From NCBI RefSeq assembly GCF_002117485.1, contig NZ_CP021030.1, positions 2,545,001-2,609,000 of the forward strand: a DNA stretch of 64,000 nt, written 5' to 3'. Of this stretch, positions 15,635 to 23,495 are shown piece by piece (the stretch's first letter is position 1; each line of letters opens with the position of its first letter). Under the pieces are notes generated by a model. The model was not told the DNA's origin. It searched no databases and was given only the letters and a program-made list of their open reading frames with translations. The translations under genes were made by a program, and so were the position numbers. The DNA comes from Rhizobium sp. NXC14 (GTDB lineage: Bacteria; Pseudomonadota; Alphaproteobacteria; Rhizobiales; Rhizobiaceae).

Positions 15635-16090
15635 TCACGCGCTGCTTGATTTCTTCCGCGAGCCGGCCGCGCGCACCGACGTATTCAGCGCTGCCGCGGC
15701 TCGAATGAGCGCCTTCAGCGCCTCCTCGTCGATCTCGTCGCCTTCATGAAAGTCGATGGCGCGCCGGGTGTTCCCGTCGAGGCTGGAGTTGAAAAGCCCG
15801 TTCGGATCCTCAAGCGAGGCTCCTTTTGCGAAGGTAAGCTTGACCACGCTCTTATAGGTCTCACCGGTGCAGATGATGCCGGCGCGCTCCCACACCGGAA
15901 CCCCTCGCCACTTCCATTCCTCGACCACCTCGGGTTCGGCCTGCTTGATGAGCGCGCGGACCCGCGCGAGCATGTCGCCGCGCCAATCCTTGAGCTCCTC
16001 GATCCTCGCATCAATCAGTTGAGAGGGAGAGGCTTGCCCGTTCCCTTCCTTGGAATCCGTCTTCTTCATGGTTGCCGTGGCCTCCTTCAT
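15635..16090 (-). CDS. DUF1801 domain protein
   Basis: The 151-residue protein carries the DUF1801 (YdhG-like) core: IDARIEELKDWRGDMLARVR, VEEWKWRGVPVWERAGIIC, YKSVVKLTFAKGASLEDP and RAIDFHEGDEIDEEALKALI. The fold resembles SRPBCC-neighbour proteins of unknown function. Start choice is uncertain: ATG 16090 has GGAGAACGACAAAG upstream, and ATG 16069 has GGAGG about 11 bases upstream. It is the last gene of a minus-strand set: ArsR, SRPBCC, small membrane protein, DUF1801, DUF1801. Confidence 0.8.
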   Translation of the reverse strand: MKEATATMKKTDSKEGNGQASPSQLIDARIEELKDWRGDMLARVRALIKQAEPEVVEEWKWRGVPVWERAGIICTGETYKSVVKLTFAKGASLEDPNGLFNSSLDGNTRRAIDFHEGDEIDEEALKALIRAAAALNTSVRAAGSRKKSSSA

Positions 16091-16124
16091 CTTTGTCGTT
16101 CTCCCGTCGCCGCGCATCAAAACC

Positions 16125-16592
16125 TCACATCCGTTCGTCGGGCAACCGGCTCGCCTGCTCTACCCAGGAGGCGACTTGCGCCTCGTCGAAGGGATCGTCC
16201 TTGCGGATATCGAGGTAACGCACCTCTTTCTGCTTGGACTCGCCTGGCGGCAGAGGATGCAGCGACGCGCCCTTGAAGAAGGCCACCTTGACATAGCTGG
16301 CGTAGCAATGGACGCCGAGGAACCAACCCTGCCCTTCCATGCCGTAAAAGGGCGAGTTCCACTTGACCGCCTTGCAGACGCCGGGCACGGTTCTGGTGAT
16401 CAGCGCATCGAGGCGACGCCCGATCTCATTTTTCCAGTCCGGCATGGCGGCGATGTAGGCTTGTACGGGCGCATCGCCGTAACCCTTGGGGATTTGCGGG
16501 TTGCCGCCCGACAGAAGCTTCGGCGCCGCCCCCGCCGGTTTGGCGGTCTTTTTCGTGACCTTCTCCGCGCCTTTCGACGTTCTGCCCGTCAT
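16125..16592 (-). CDS. DUF1801 domain protein (second paralogue)
   Basis: The 155-residue protein starts MTGRTSKGAEKVTKKTAKPA, a basic tail, followed by the DUF1801 core: VQAYIAAMPDWKNEIGRRLD, KAVKWNSPFYGMEGQGWF, VKVAFFKGASL and VRYLDIRKDDPFDEAQVASW. AGGAGGAAATCT directly precedes ATG 16592, a near-ideal ribosome site. An open frame runs on to 16814 only because the upstream membrane protein gene is frameshifted into it. Restoring that frame gives an ATGA overlap between the two genes. It diverges clearly from the neighbour at 15635, so this is an old duplication. Confidence 0.85.
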   Translation of the reverse strand: MTGRTSKGAEKVTKKTAKPAGAAPKLLSGGNPQIPKGYGDAPVQAYIAAMPDWKNEIGRRLDALITRTVPGVCKAVKWNSPFYGMEGQGWFLGVHCYASYVKVAFFKGASLHPLPPGESKQKEVRYLDIRKDDPFDEAQVASWVEQASRLPDERM

Positions 16593-16814
16593 AGATTTCC
16601 TCCTAACCGCCGATGCCTCCGTGTCGCGGCATATGGCAGCACGAACAAGGGTTAGACCGGCAACGGGAAGCAGCCCGGGCGGCAGCAGCGCCAAGAGCCC
16701 AATCCAGACCGCCGACTCCTCCTGCACCATGGCGATGATATTGGCGATGGCGACCAGCGTAAAGGCAACGGACAGCCAACGGTGGACCTGCCGAAACCAG
16801 TTGTTCAAGTTCAA
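16589..16814 (-). pseudogene. Small two-helix membrane protein gene with a single-base frameshift
   Basis: The frame starts MNLNNWFRQVHRWLSVAFTL and continues IANIIAMV and WIGLLALLPPGLLPVAGL, two membrane helices of a small rhizobial membrane protein type. After Leu54 (about 16650) the frame is wrong. Shifting by one base gives LFVLPYAATRRHRRLGGNL and a stop at 16589 that overlaps the DUF1801 start as ATGA. The simplest change is one extra C in the run ACCC (reads GGG on the plus strand). It is either a recent mutation or a sequencing error. Without repair the frame reads into DUF1801 as an artificial fusion. Confidence 0.7.
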
Positions 16815-16861
16815 TGAAGCTCCTCGAAATCAGCGCGACGGCCCGCCCGCTTGGCGATGGA

Positions 16862-17272
16862 TCAGTCAATCCGCGCCAACACCTGCTCCAGTTTGTCGAA
16901 GAATTGCGGCCACCCGCTCCTGGCGCCGCCATAGGCCTGCCGCTGATCCGCCCGGAAACCCGACTGCTCCATGCGCAGATGCGTACCCGCGCCCGTGGAT
17001 GTGAGCGTCCAGGTCACGACGGTTTCGAGGCCATAGGCGCCCCAGCTGTAAGCGAGGGTCTTGTGGGGCTCGACTTCCAGAACGCGGCATTCGACCGCAC
17101 CCCAATCGGCGTTGAAGTTAAAGCGATGGTCGACGACCGGCTTGAAGTCGCTTTTCATCAACCACTCCTGAATCAGGTGCGGCTGGGTCAGCGCCCGCCA
17201 GATCTTTTCCGCCGGAAAAGGCATCTCCCGCTCGATGACGACGGAACGTGCTTCGGTCGATATGTCTGTCAT
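16862..17272 (-). CDS. SRPBCC / AHSA1-domain protein
   Basis: The 136-residue protein has VVIEREMPFPAEKIWRALTQ and LIQEWLM at the front, then a Trp/Tyr-rich core, ending QFFDKLEQVLARID. This is the AHSA1 ligand-binding fold. Its start overlaps the stop of the upstream ArsR gene (ATGA at 17269-17272), so the two are coupled. It is related to, but clearly different from, the SRPBCC protein at 15141. Proteins of this pair are often called activators of Hsp90-like proteins only by fold; no chaperone link is implied here. Confidence 0.87.
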   Translation of the reverse strand: MTDISTEARSVVIEREMPFPAEKIWRALTQPHLIQEWLMKSDFKPVVDHRFNFNADWGAVECRVLEVEPHKTLAYSWGAYGLETVVTWTLTSTGAGTHLRMEQSGFRADQRQAYGGARSGWPQFFDKLEQVLARID

Positions 17273-17592
17273 TGATCCATCCTCTTCAACAAATCTTCGA
17301 GGGCATTGAAGCGGCTTTGCCAGAAGCCGGCCATCTCGCTCGTCCAGTTGACGAGCGGCGCAAGCGCGCCGAGCTGCGCGCTGTAATGCGTCTGCCGCCC
17401 CTCATGACGGTCGCGCACCAGGCCGGCTTTCTTCAGCAGCCCAAGATGTTTCGAAACGACCGGCTGCGAGACCCCGGCCTGCGCCGTCAACGCTCCGACC
17501 GTCTTCTCCCCTTCCCGGCACAGCCGCTCGAAAAGCGCGCGCCGGGTAGGATCCGCAAGCGTCCTGAAGAGCACGTCCTGAGCGTTCGACAT
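17269..17592 (-). CDS. ArsR-family winged-helix transcriptional regulator
   Basis: The 107-residue protein shows FRTLADPTRRALFERLCREG, the recognition helix VSQPVVSKHLGLLKKAGLV, and the wing DRHEGRQTHYSA. There is no metal-binding CxC. It is the first gene of a minus-strand operon and is preceded by a consensus-like rhizobial promoter and an 18-bp near-palindrome (separate entries). That arrangement suggests autoregulation. Confidence 0.9.
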   Translation of the reverse strand: MSNAQDVLFRTLADPTRRALFERLCREGEKTVGALTAQAGVSQPVVSKHLGLLKKAGLVRDRHEGRQTHYSAQLGALAPLVNWTSEMAGFWQSRFNALEDLLKRMDQ

Positions 17593-17599
17593 GAAGACA

Positions 17600-17617
17600 C
17601 ATACCTGTACAGCTATG
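17600..17617 (-). promoter_or_regulatory. Candidate ArsR operator (18-bp near-palindrome)
   Basis: CATACCTGTACAGCTATG has a perfect 8-bp core CTGTACAG and matching CATA/TATG ends; only one symmetric pair breaks the dyad. It lies between the predicted transcription start and the ATG of the ArsR gene, where repressor binding would block transcription. Confidence 0.5.
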
Positions 17618-17624
17618 AATTAAC

Positions 17625-17654
17625 ATATAGCCATCGAGATATACGTATGTCAAG
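17625..17654 (-). promoter_or_regulatory. Sigma-70 promoter of the ArsR-SRPBCC-DUF1801 operon
   Basis: On the minus strand CTTGAC (17654-17649) and CTATAT (17630-17625) are separated by 18 bases, matching the rhizobial housekeeping consensus. Transcription would start near 17618, at the edge of the palindrome. Confidence 0.6.
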
Positions 17655-17857
17655 CGACATAGAAAGCGACAAATGGATTGGAAAAGACTGGGGCCAGCCC
17701 GCGAGCATACAACAATCGAAAAGCCACGAACACATCCAGCATAGCCCATCGACTATGTATAATTGCGACTCGCCAGCCTGAAGGGCAACCGACATGCGGA
17801 AAAACGCCGGAAACCGCTGACGGCTTCCAGCGATACATGCTCTGCATCTTTTTGAAT

Positions 17858-19033
17858 TCAGGAGCCTGAGACGACTTTCAGGTTGCCGCCATGGCTGCCG
17901 CCGGCGAATATCTGCTTGCGGCCGAATTCATTGTTGAATGCCAGACGCTGCTGCTCGCGAGTAATGCCGAGCTCGGGGAAGAGCAGCTCGGCCACACGAT
18001 AGGCCTCTTCGAGATGCGGGTAGCCGGAGCCGATCACTGTGTCGATGCCAAGTCCCTGATATTCGCGCAGGCGGGCAGCCACCGTCTTCGGAGAGCCGAC
18101 AAGCGCGGTGCCTGCGCCGGCGCGCACCAAGCCGACGCCGGCCCATAGGTTCGGCGAGACCTCAAGCTTGTCGCGGCGGCCGCCGTGAAGAGCGGCCATA
18201 CGCTTCTGTCCGACTGAATCGGATTCGTGGACAAAGCGCTCCTGCGCCTCGCGGATCGTTTCGTCGTCGAGATGACGGATCAGCCGCTCGGCCGCCTCCC
18301 ATGCCTCCTCGTCCGTTTCCCGCACGATGAAATGCAGGCGGATGCCGAAGGTCACCTCGCGGCCACGATCAGCAGCCGCCTTGCGCACCTTGGTGACCTT
18401 CTCGGCCACCTGCGCCGGCGGTTCGCCCCAGGTCAGGTACTTGTCGACGCGGCCGACCGAGAAATCGATGCCGGCATCCGACGAGCCGCCGAAATAAAGC
18501 GGCGGGCGCGGGTTCTGCACCGAGGGAAAGCCGAGGCGCGCATTGGTCGCCTTGATGTATTTGCCGTCGAAGCTCGCCGTCCCCTTGTCCAGCAGCTCTT
18601 CGAACACAGTAAAGAACTCCTCGGCATGGGCGTAGCGCTCGTCATGCTCGAGATGGATGCCGTCGCCGGCAAGCTCCGCCGGGCTGCCGCCCACGACGAT
18701 GTTGAGCAGCAGGCGGCCGTTGGAAATGCGGTCGAGCGTTGTCGCAAGACGCGCATAATAGGCAGGCGATGCCGTGCCCGGGCGGATCGCCACCAGGAAC
18801 TGCAACTTCTCGGTCTTTGCCGCCAGTGCGGCTGCCGTCACAAAGGATTCCTCGCACGCAACCCCGGTCGGCAACAGCACGCCAGAATAGCCCAGCCGGT
18901 CTACGGCCTGCGCGATCTGGGTGAGATAGCCGATCTCCGGCGCCCGGTTGAGGTCGGAAGAGCCGAGATAAGTGCCGTCGCCCGATGTAGGGATGAACCA
19001 GAGAAAATTGATGGGATCAGAGGTGGCGGTCAT
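17858..19033 (-). CDS. ssuD: FMNH2-dependent alkanesulfonate monooxygenase
   Basis: The 391-residue protein is a bacterial luciferase-like flavin monooxygenase of the SsuD type. It shows [17 protein letters not shown] at the start, [15 protein letters not shown], then [15 protein letters not shown] and [11 protein letters not shown]. SsuD desulfonates C1-C14 alkanesulfonates to release sulfite when sulfate is scarce, using reduced flavin from SsuE. Neither the reductase nor the SsuABC transporter genes are next to it, so it acts as an isolated copy. CysB/Cbl-type control is usual for the family; no such site could be defined here. Confidence 0.88.
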   Translation of the reverse strand: MTATSDPINFLWFIPTSGDGTYLGSSDLNRAPEIGYLTQIAQAVDRLGYSGVLLPTGVACEESFVTAAALAAKTEKLQFLVAIRPGTASPAYYARLATTLDRISNGRLLLNIVVGGSPAELAGDGIHLEHDERYAHAEEFFTVFEELLDKGTASFDGKYIKATNARLGFPSVQNPRPPLYFGGSSDAGIDFSVGRVDKYLTWGEPPAQVAEKVTKVRKAAADRGREVTFGIRLHFIVRETDEEAWEAAERLIRHLDDETIREAQERFVHESDSVGQKRMAALHGGRRDKLEVSPNLWAGVGLVRAGAGTALVGSPKTVAARLREYQGLGIDTVIGSGYPHLEEAYRVAELLFPELGITREQQRLAFNNEFGRKQIFAGGSHGGNLKVVSGS

Positions 19034-19406
19034 GAAAACGGTCCTTTACTGCGAAATTCGAAGATCAGCTCGCGCGGTGAGCCTGGCATGGCTGCACACC
19101 GCCGCCATGCGAATGCTCGGAAGGGCCGCGGTGGCGGTGCGAAAATGGTCCGGGCGCCTGTCTACGCTTGAGCATTTGAATGTCCTGTCGGTCGACGGCG
19201 GTTATCACGCTCCGTTCCAGAGCCGGCCCCCAATTCGCACAAATACTGACATAGACTACAGATTATATCGATAATACGAGTTTGCCATTGTTGCGCCGTT
19301 CGCGGAATATTTTTTCGCGTTTGACGTGGTGAGGGCTCTTCCCATGCCGCCTTCGGTAAACTCGCCCGGAATCGCGATCAGGCGGAGTTCCTCGCGCTCT
19401 GCCTCG
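19034..19406. other. Non-coding region upstream of ssuD
   Basis: This 373-base stretch contains the ssuD promoter region. A perfect TATCGATA lies near 19265-19272, and a 7-bp inverted repeat GCATGGC...GCCATGC lies near 19087-19110. Short open frames exist on both strands, but none has a ribosome site with a recognisable product. Confidence 0.4.
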
Positions 19407-19778
19407 CTACTTCTCTCGACGTTCGGCAGCCAATTGCTCGCGAATGAAGCCGGGCCCGCCGGCAAGACGTTTCGCAAGCAGGCTCGCCGGATCGACCATG
19501 CGCCAATATGGCGTCACCGTCGAAAGCGGTTCGCCCTTCTCCAGCGCGCCGAAGGATAATTCGGCGATCGCACGCAAATGCCGCTGCACCGTCACCGGAC
19601 AGCAGGCATCCGCTCCGTACTGGGCCGCGAGCCGGCGGCGCAGGACGCCGGCCTCAGTAAGAACACCTTCAGGCGCCAATCGAATCTGATCTTCGATCAT
19701 CTGCCGCGACGGAATAAGCATCGCCTGGGTGCCGCTGCGGCCCTTGCGACGTGGCTCGATCGTTGGAACTTCGTTCAT
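19407..19778 (-). CDS. MGMT-like (alkyltransferase-like) family protein
   Basis: The 123-residue protein reads GTQAMLIPSRQMIEDQIRLA, then LTEAGVLRRRLAAQYGADA, CCPVTVQRHLRAIAEL and TPYWRMVDPAS. This order (AMLIPSP, GADxxCPVT, PYWR) matches small proteins annotated as MGMT-family / winged-helix in alphaproteobacteria. The alkyl-acceptor motif PCHR is absent, so it is unlikely to repair O6-alkylguanine by itself. It could bind DNA or be misassigned. It is divergent from the dehydrogenase and AlkD-like genes; the DNA-repair flavour of both sides is suggestive but weak. Confidence 0.55.
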   Translation of the reverse strand: MNEVPTIEPRRKGRSGTQAMLIPSRQMIEDQIRLAPEGVLTEAGVLRRRLAAQYGADACCPVTVQRHLRAIAELSFGALEKGEPLSTVTPYWRMVDPASLLAKRLAGGPGFIREQLAAERREK

Positions 19779-19942
19779 GTCACCCCTCGGGAAACGTTAT
19801 TCGTCGTTCCCATCTAGGGCTCGGCTGAATGGAGACCAGCCTCATATGCGCCAACCGGAAGGAAGTCCGTCTTCACGGCTTTTCTGCTTGCGCCGTTTCG
19901 GTTAATCCTCAAGGCCTCTCACTCAGGATAAGGATAGGACAT

Positions 19943-20812
19943 ATGGCTAAAGTCGCGTTCATCGGTCTCGGCGTCATGGGCTTCCCCATGGCCGGTCATT
20001 TGAAAACGAAGGGCGGCCACGATGTCACCGTCTACAATCGCACAGCCGAGAAAGCCGCTGCCTGGGCCGAGAAATTCTCCGGCAAATCCGCGCCCACACC
20101 GGCAGAGGCTGCGGCTGGCGCCGACTTCGTCTTCGTTTGCGTCGGCAATGACGACGATCTCCGTTCGGTGACCTCGGGTGAGAACGGGGCTCTGCACGGC
20201 ATGAAGCCGGGTTCCGTGCTGATCGATAATACCACCGCCAGCGCCGAAGTCGCCCGCGAGCTTTATGCCGCGGCAAAGGAAAAGGGTGTGGATTTTATCG
20301 ACGCTCCAGTCTCCGGCGGCCAGGCCGGCGCCGAAAACGGAGTGCTGACCGTCATGTGCGGCGGCGATGAAGCCGTCTTCGAGAGAGCCCGGCCGGTGAT
20401 CGACGCCTATGCGCGCATGGTCGGCCACCTGGGGCCGGCCGGTTCCGGACAGCTTACCAAGATGGTCAACCAGATCTGCATCGCTGGCCTCGTCCAGGGG
20501 CTTTCTGAAGCGCTGCACTTCGGCAAGCGCGCCGGCCTCGATATTGAAAAGGTCGTCGAGGTAATCTCGAAAGGCGCGGCCGGCTCCTGGCAGATGGAAA
20601 ACCGCCACAAGACCATGAATGCCGGCAAATATAATTTCGGCTTCGCAGTCGACTGGATGCGGAAAGATCTTGGCATCGTGCTCGCCGAAGCGCGCAGCAA
20701 CGGCGCCAAGCTGCCGGTCACCGCCCTCGTCGACCAGTTCTACGGCGACGTGCAGGCAATGGGCGGCAATCGCTGGGACACCTCCTCGCTGCTCGCCCGG
20801 CTTGAGAAATGA
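19943..20812 (+). CDS. NAD(P)-dependent beta-hydroxyacid dehydrogenase (3-hydroxyisobutyrate dehydrogenase family)
   Basis: The 289-residue protein starts MAKVAFIGLGVMGFPMAGH, a Rossmann nucleotide site (GLGVMG). It continues with the substrate motif DAPVSGGQAGAENG and the catalytic Lys region GSGQLTKMVNQI, then GAAGSWQMENR. This family reduces or oxidises 3-hydroxyisobutyrate, tartronate semialdehyde or succinic semialdehyde; the substrate is not fixed by sequence. AGGATAGGAC lies upstream of ATG 19943, and the frame extension to 19829 has no support. The next gene starts with an ATGA overlap. Confidence 0.82.
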   Translation: MAKVAFIGLGVMGFPMAGHLKTKGGHDVTVYNRTAEKAAAWAEKFSGKSAPTPAEAAAGADFVFVCVGNDDDLRSVTSGENGALHGMKPGSVLIDNTTASAEVARELYAAAKEKGVDFIDAPVSGGQAGAENGVLTVMCGGDEAVFERARPVIDAYARMVGHLGPAGSGQLTKMVNQICIAGLVQGLSEALHFGKRAGLDIEKVVEVISKGAAGSWQMENRHKTMNAGKYNFGFAVDWMRKDLGIVLAEARSNGAKLPVTALVDQFYGDVQAMGGNRWDTSSLLARLEK

Positions 20813-21492
20813 TCGGTCCCTCCTCCGATCCGGCTGAATTGATCGCGCATCTCGAAACGCTGCGCTCGGAGGAGAATGCCGCCGGAATGGCGCGATTCGG
20901 CATCGTCACCGACCGCGCCCTCGGAATTTCCAATCCTGATATCAGGGCAGTCGCCAGATTGGCGAAGAGGAATCACCTCAGGGCAATGCAGCTCTGGCGA
21001 AGCAATATCCGCGAGGCTCGACTGCTCGCTCTCTATACCGCCGAGCCGAAGCGGCTGACGCTAGAAGAGGCAAGAAACTGGGCTCATGATTTCGACTCCT
21101 GGGAAATCGTCGACTGCTCTGCCGATCTCTTCGTCGAGGCGGGCCTGGACGAGCTCATTCCGGAATTCGCTGCCGAAGAGCGCGAATTTGTCCGTCGCGC
21201 CGCTTTTGCAATGATCGCTGGCGCCGCCGTCCATCGAAAGGGCGAGATCGATATGGCCATCCTTTCCTGGCTGCCGCTGATCGAGGCGCATTCCGGCGAT
21301 TCCCGCAGCTTCGTTCGCAAGGCGGTCAGTTGGGCACTGCGCAGCATCGGAAAGCGCAATCGCACCTGCCATGGGCCGGCGCTGGGGTTGGCGAAGCTGC
21401 TGGCTGAACGTCCAGATAAAACCGCCCGCTGGATCGGCAGGGATGCGGTCAGGGAGCTGAGCGGTGAAAAGCTGTTGGCGCGGCTGAAATAG
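20809..21492 (+). CDS. DNA alkylation repair protein (AlkD-like HEAT-repeat family)
   Basis: The 227-residue all-helical protein matches the AlkD-like DNA alkylation repair family: GISNPDIRAVARLAKRNHL, LWRSNIREARLLAL, WAHDFDSWEIVDCSADL, FVRRAAFAMIAGAAVH and SFVRKAVSWALRSIGKRN. The conserved Asp/Trp pair in FDSWEIVD corresponds to the family's DNA-binding cleft. Members excise N3- and N7-alkylated bases, although many paralogues are uncharacterised. It overlaps the dehydrogenase gene by four bases, so they are cotranscribed without an obvious metabolic link. Confidence 0.82.
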   Translation: MIGPSSDPAELIAHLETLRSEENAAGMARFGIVTDRALGISNPDIRAVARLAKRNHLRAMQLWRSNIREARLLALYTAEPKRLTLEEARNWAHDFDSWEIVDCSADLFVEAGLDELIPEFAAEEREFVRRAAFAMIAGAAVHRKGEIDMAILSWLPLIEAHSGDSRSFVRKAVSWALRSIGKRNRTCHGPALGLAKLLAERPDKTARWIGRDAVRELSGEKLLARLK

Positions 21493-21514
21493 CGCTGAGG
21501 ATTTCGCCTCGTCG

Positions 21515-22096
21515 TCAATGGGGCCTGGATTTTTCCACCAGAAAGTCGATCAGCACTCTGACTGCCGGGGACATGGCCTTGGCCGTCGTGAAGACGATAT
21601 AAAACTGGCTTTCCTCCGACTGCCATTCGGCAGCACCCGCACCAGCCTGCCGGCCTGCAGATTCACCTCGCACGCGCTTTCGAGCAGAAGCTCGAAGCCG
21701 AGGCCGGCGCAGGCGGCATCGTGAATTGTCGTCATTCGGACCGATGAGTTCCCAACTATGGAACGACACCCACGGGGTCATCGCCAGCGTCGGAAGCTCG
21801 GCGAGCTCGTCGACGCAATTTAAACCGCCGATACGTTCGATGAGCGACGGACTTTCTCGGTGACGATCGATTTGGCGCGATCGGCCTCCTGCAGAATGGT
21901 CTGGCATCTTTCGTAAAAAGCTCGATCTCTGTCACCCGGAAGTGACGGGTCGAACGCTCTATCAGCAGTGCGCCAAGCCCGTCCTCGAGGCGACTGACCC
22001 GCTTTGAGCGCGGTATTTTCAGATTGCGACTGGCAGAAGCAAAACCACCGCTGGAAACGACGGCTGCAAAATATCAAAGTTGCTGAGATCATCCAT
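21515..22096 (-). pseudogene. Degraded LysR-family regulator gene
   Basis: Fragments in three frames line up as one LysR protein. MDDLSNFDILQ starts at 22096; pieces matching the helix-turn-helix follow; then FYERCQTILQEADRAKSIVT, the usual segment after the HTH. Near the end come LLLESACEVNLQAGRLVRVL and ESQFYIVFTTAKAMSPAVRV, finishing at 21515. Several frameshifts and an internal deletion of the ligand-binding core (about 100 residues missing) make it non-functional. Its target genes are unknown; the surrounding noncoding DNA on its right suggests further loss. Confidence 0.7.
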
Positions 22097-22449
22097 GCGA
22101 ACAAGCCGAGAGTATGAATGAATGCCGCCCCGAAAGGGTTGTATCTCTCTCTCCAGCAAAGCTGTAATCACATTGTCGGCATTGGATTCTTCTTTCCACG
22201 AACCGTCGCGGCAAAGCCAACCAATGCCCAATGTCAACCCAAACTCTCTTGAGAATAAGAATGGCCTCAATCAAGGCCTGCAGGATGCCGACGTGCGATA
22301 CACAATATGCCGGTTCGGCTTACCTGGATAGTGCTCCGAAATGCAGCCACGAGAGCGCGTGTCAAAAACACTGCAAGGACGGTCCGGCAGGGAAGACCGG
22401 ACCCGTCCCCGTAGCTGGAGGTCACTCGGATCAGAAACTGATTTTAAGC
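22097..22449. other. Gene-free stretch between LysR relic and porin gene
   Basis: About 350 bases of lower GC content than its neighbours. I see no credible gene, RNA or repeat; it may include decayed upstream DNA of the LysR pseudogene. Confidence 0.4.
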
Positions 22450-22473
22450 GTCCCCGGCCCGAAGACCGGGGAC
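22450..22473 (-). terminator. Terminator hairpin of the porin gene
   Basis: GTCCCCGG (22450-22457) and CCGGGGAC (22466-22473) form a perfect 8-bp stem with an 8-base loop, 15 bases past the porin stop. It is followed on the minus strand by GCTTAAAAT, a weak T-rich tail. Confidence 0.65.
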
Positions 22474-22487
22474 ACTCACCAATTGGA

Positions 22488-23495
22488 TTAGAACGAACGC
22501 TGCAGGCGGAAGTAGCCCGTCGTGGAGTCGTCAGCGTCTTCCGGATCGAGGTACTGAACCGAAGCCTTGGCGTAGAAGTTGTCAACGATCTGGTAATCAA
22601 CCGTCAGACCGACCTTCCAGGCATCGCCGTCGCTGAAGTCGTCGCCAGCAACGTAGTAGTCGCCGTAGTACTGGACGCCAGGAGTGATCTTGAGCTTGTC
22701 GGTTGCCTTGATAGCGTATTCGGCAGCGACAGCCCATTCAGCTGCGGAGTAGTAGGAGTTCGGGCCGGAAGAGTACACGGCTGCGAGGCCGAGCGTGCCG
22801 GGGCCGATGTCAACCGTGCCCATTGCACGGATAGCGCCGTCTTCGTTGTCGAAGTCCCAACCGCCGGTGAGCTGGTAGCTAAAGGCGCCAGCCTTGCCGC
22901 CGAGACCGAAGGCAACGCCTACGTTGTTCGGGCCTTCGCCAGACTTGTAGAAGCCGTCTTCCAGTTCGTCGACGCTGAGACCAGCGTAGAAGTCGCCGCT
23001 TTCGTACTGATAACGGATGGAGTTGTGCAGCGTTACGATCGAGCCGATGTCGTCGGTTTCACCCGAGAGACCATCGTCCCACCAGCTGTAGAACAGACCG
23101 GCGCGGAAGCCCGCGACGTCGAGGTAAGCGGAGTCGAGCTTGGCTTCCTGGTCGGTGGCATTGTCAGCATTGAACTGCATGACGATGACGCCGGTCAGCG
23201 GACCATATTCGGTGTCGCTCTTGGCGGTGAACTGAACCTGACCGCGGGTGACTGCATCCCAGTCAGAGTCGCCGCCGACGTCTTCGCCAACGTTAACCTG
23301 GAAACGGATGTAGCCTTCGATCTTGAGGCAGGTTTCGGTGCCCGGGATGTAGAAGTAGCCGGTGCCGTAAGCGTCGCAGACGCGAACATATTCAACCGGT
23401 TCCGGCTCAGCAGCAACAATAGCGTCAGCAGCAAGAACCGGCGTCGATGCAGCAAATGCTGCTGCTGATGCGAGCAAAACCATTCTGATGTTCAT
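22488..23495 (-). CDS. ropA: Outer membrane porin, RopA type
   Basis: The 335-residue protein has a signal peptide (MNIRMVLLASAAAFAASTPV, cleaved after LAA), then EPVEYVRVCDAYGTGYFYIP with a Cys pair (also ETCLKIEGY). Many amphipathic beta strands follow, ending in the aromatic-terminated GYFRLQRSF needed for outer membrane insertion. It belongs to the Omp2b/RopA porin family of Rhizobiales. Codon use is strongly biased towards common codons, consistent with high expression. The very long upstream noncoding region (about 690 bases) may carry regulatory sites. Rhizobia usually hold several ropA paralogues, so the exact copy is uncertain. Confidence 0.88.
   Translation of the reverse strand: MNIRMVLLASAAAFAASTPVLAADAIVAAEPEPVEYVRVCDAYGTGYFYIPGTETCLKIEGYIRFQVNVGEDVGGDSDWDAVTRGQVQFTAKSDTEYGPLTGVIVMQFNADNATDQEAKLDSAYLDVAGFRAGLFYSWWDDGLSGETDDIGSIVTLHNSIRYQYESGDFYAGLSVDELEDGFYKSGEGPNNVGVAFGLGGKAGAFSYQLTGGWDFDNEDGAIRAMGTVDIGPGTLGLAAVYSSGPNSYYSAAEWAVAAEYAIKATDKLKITPGVQYYGDYYVAGDDFSDGDAWKVGLTVDYQIVDNFYAKASVQYLDPEDADDSTTGYFRLQRSF

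Noticed and set aside
19034..19274. Leader peptide or small gene upstream of ssuD
   Set aside because: Short frames exist on both strands but lack ribosome sites, and no terminator/antiterminator pair was found.
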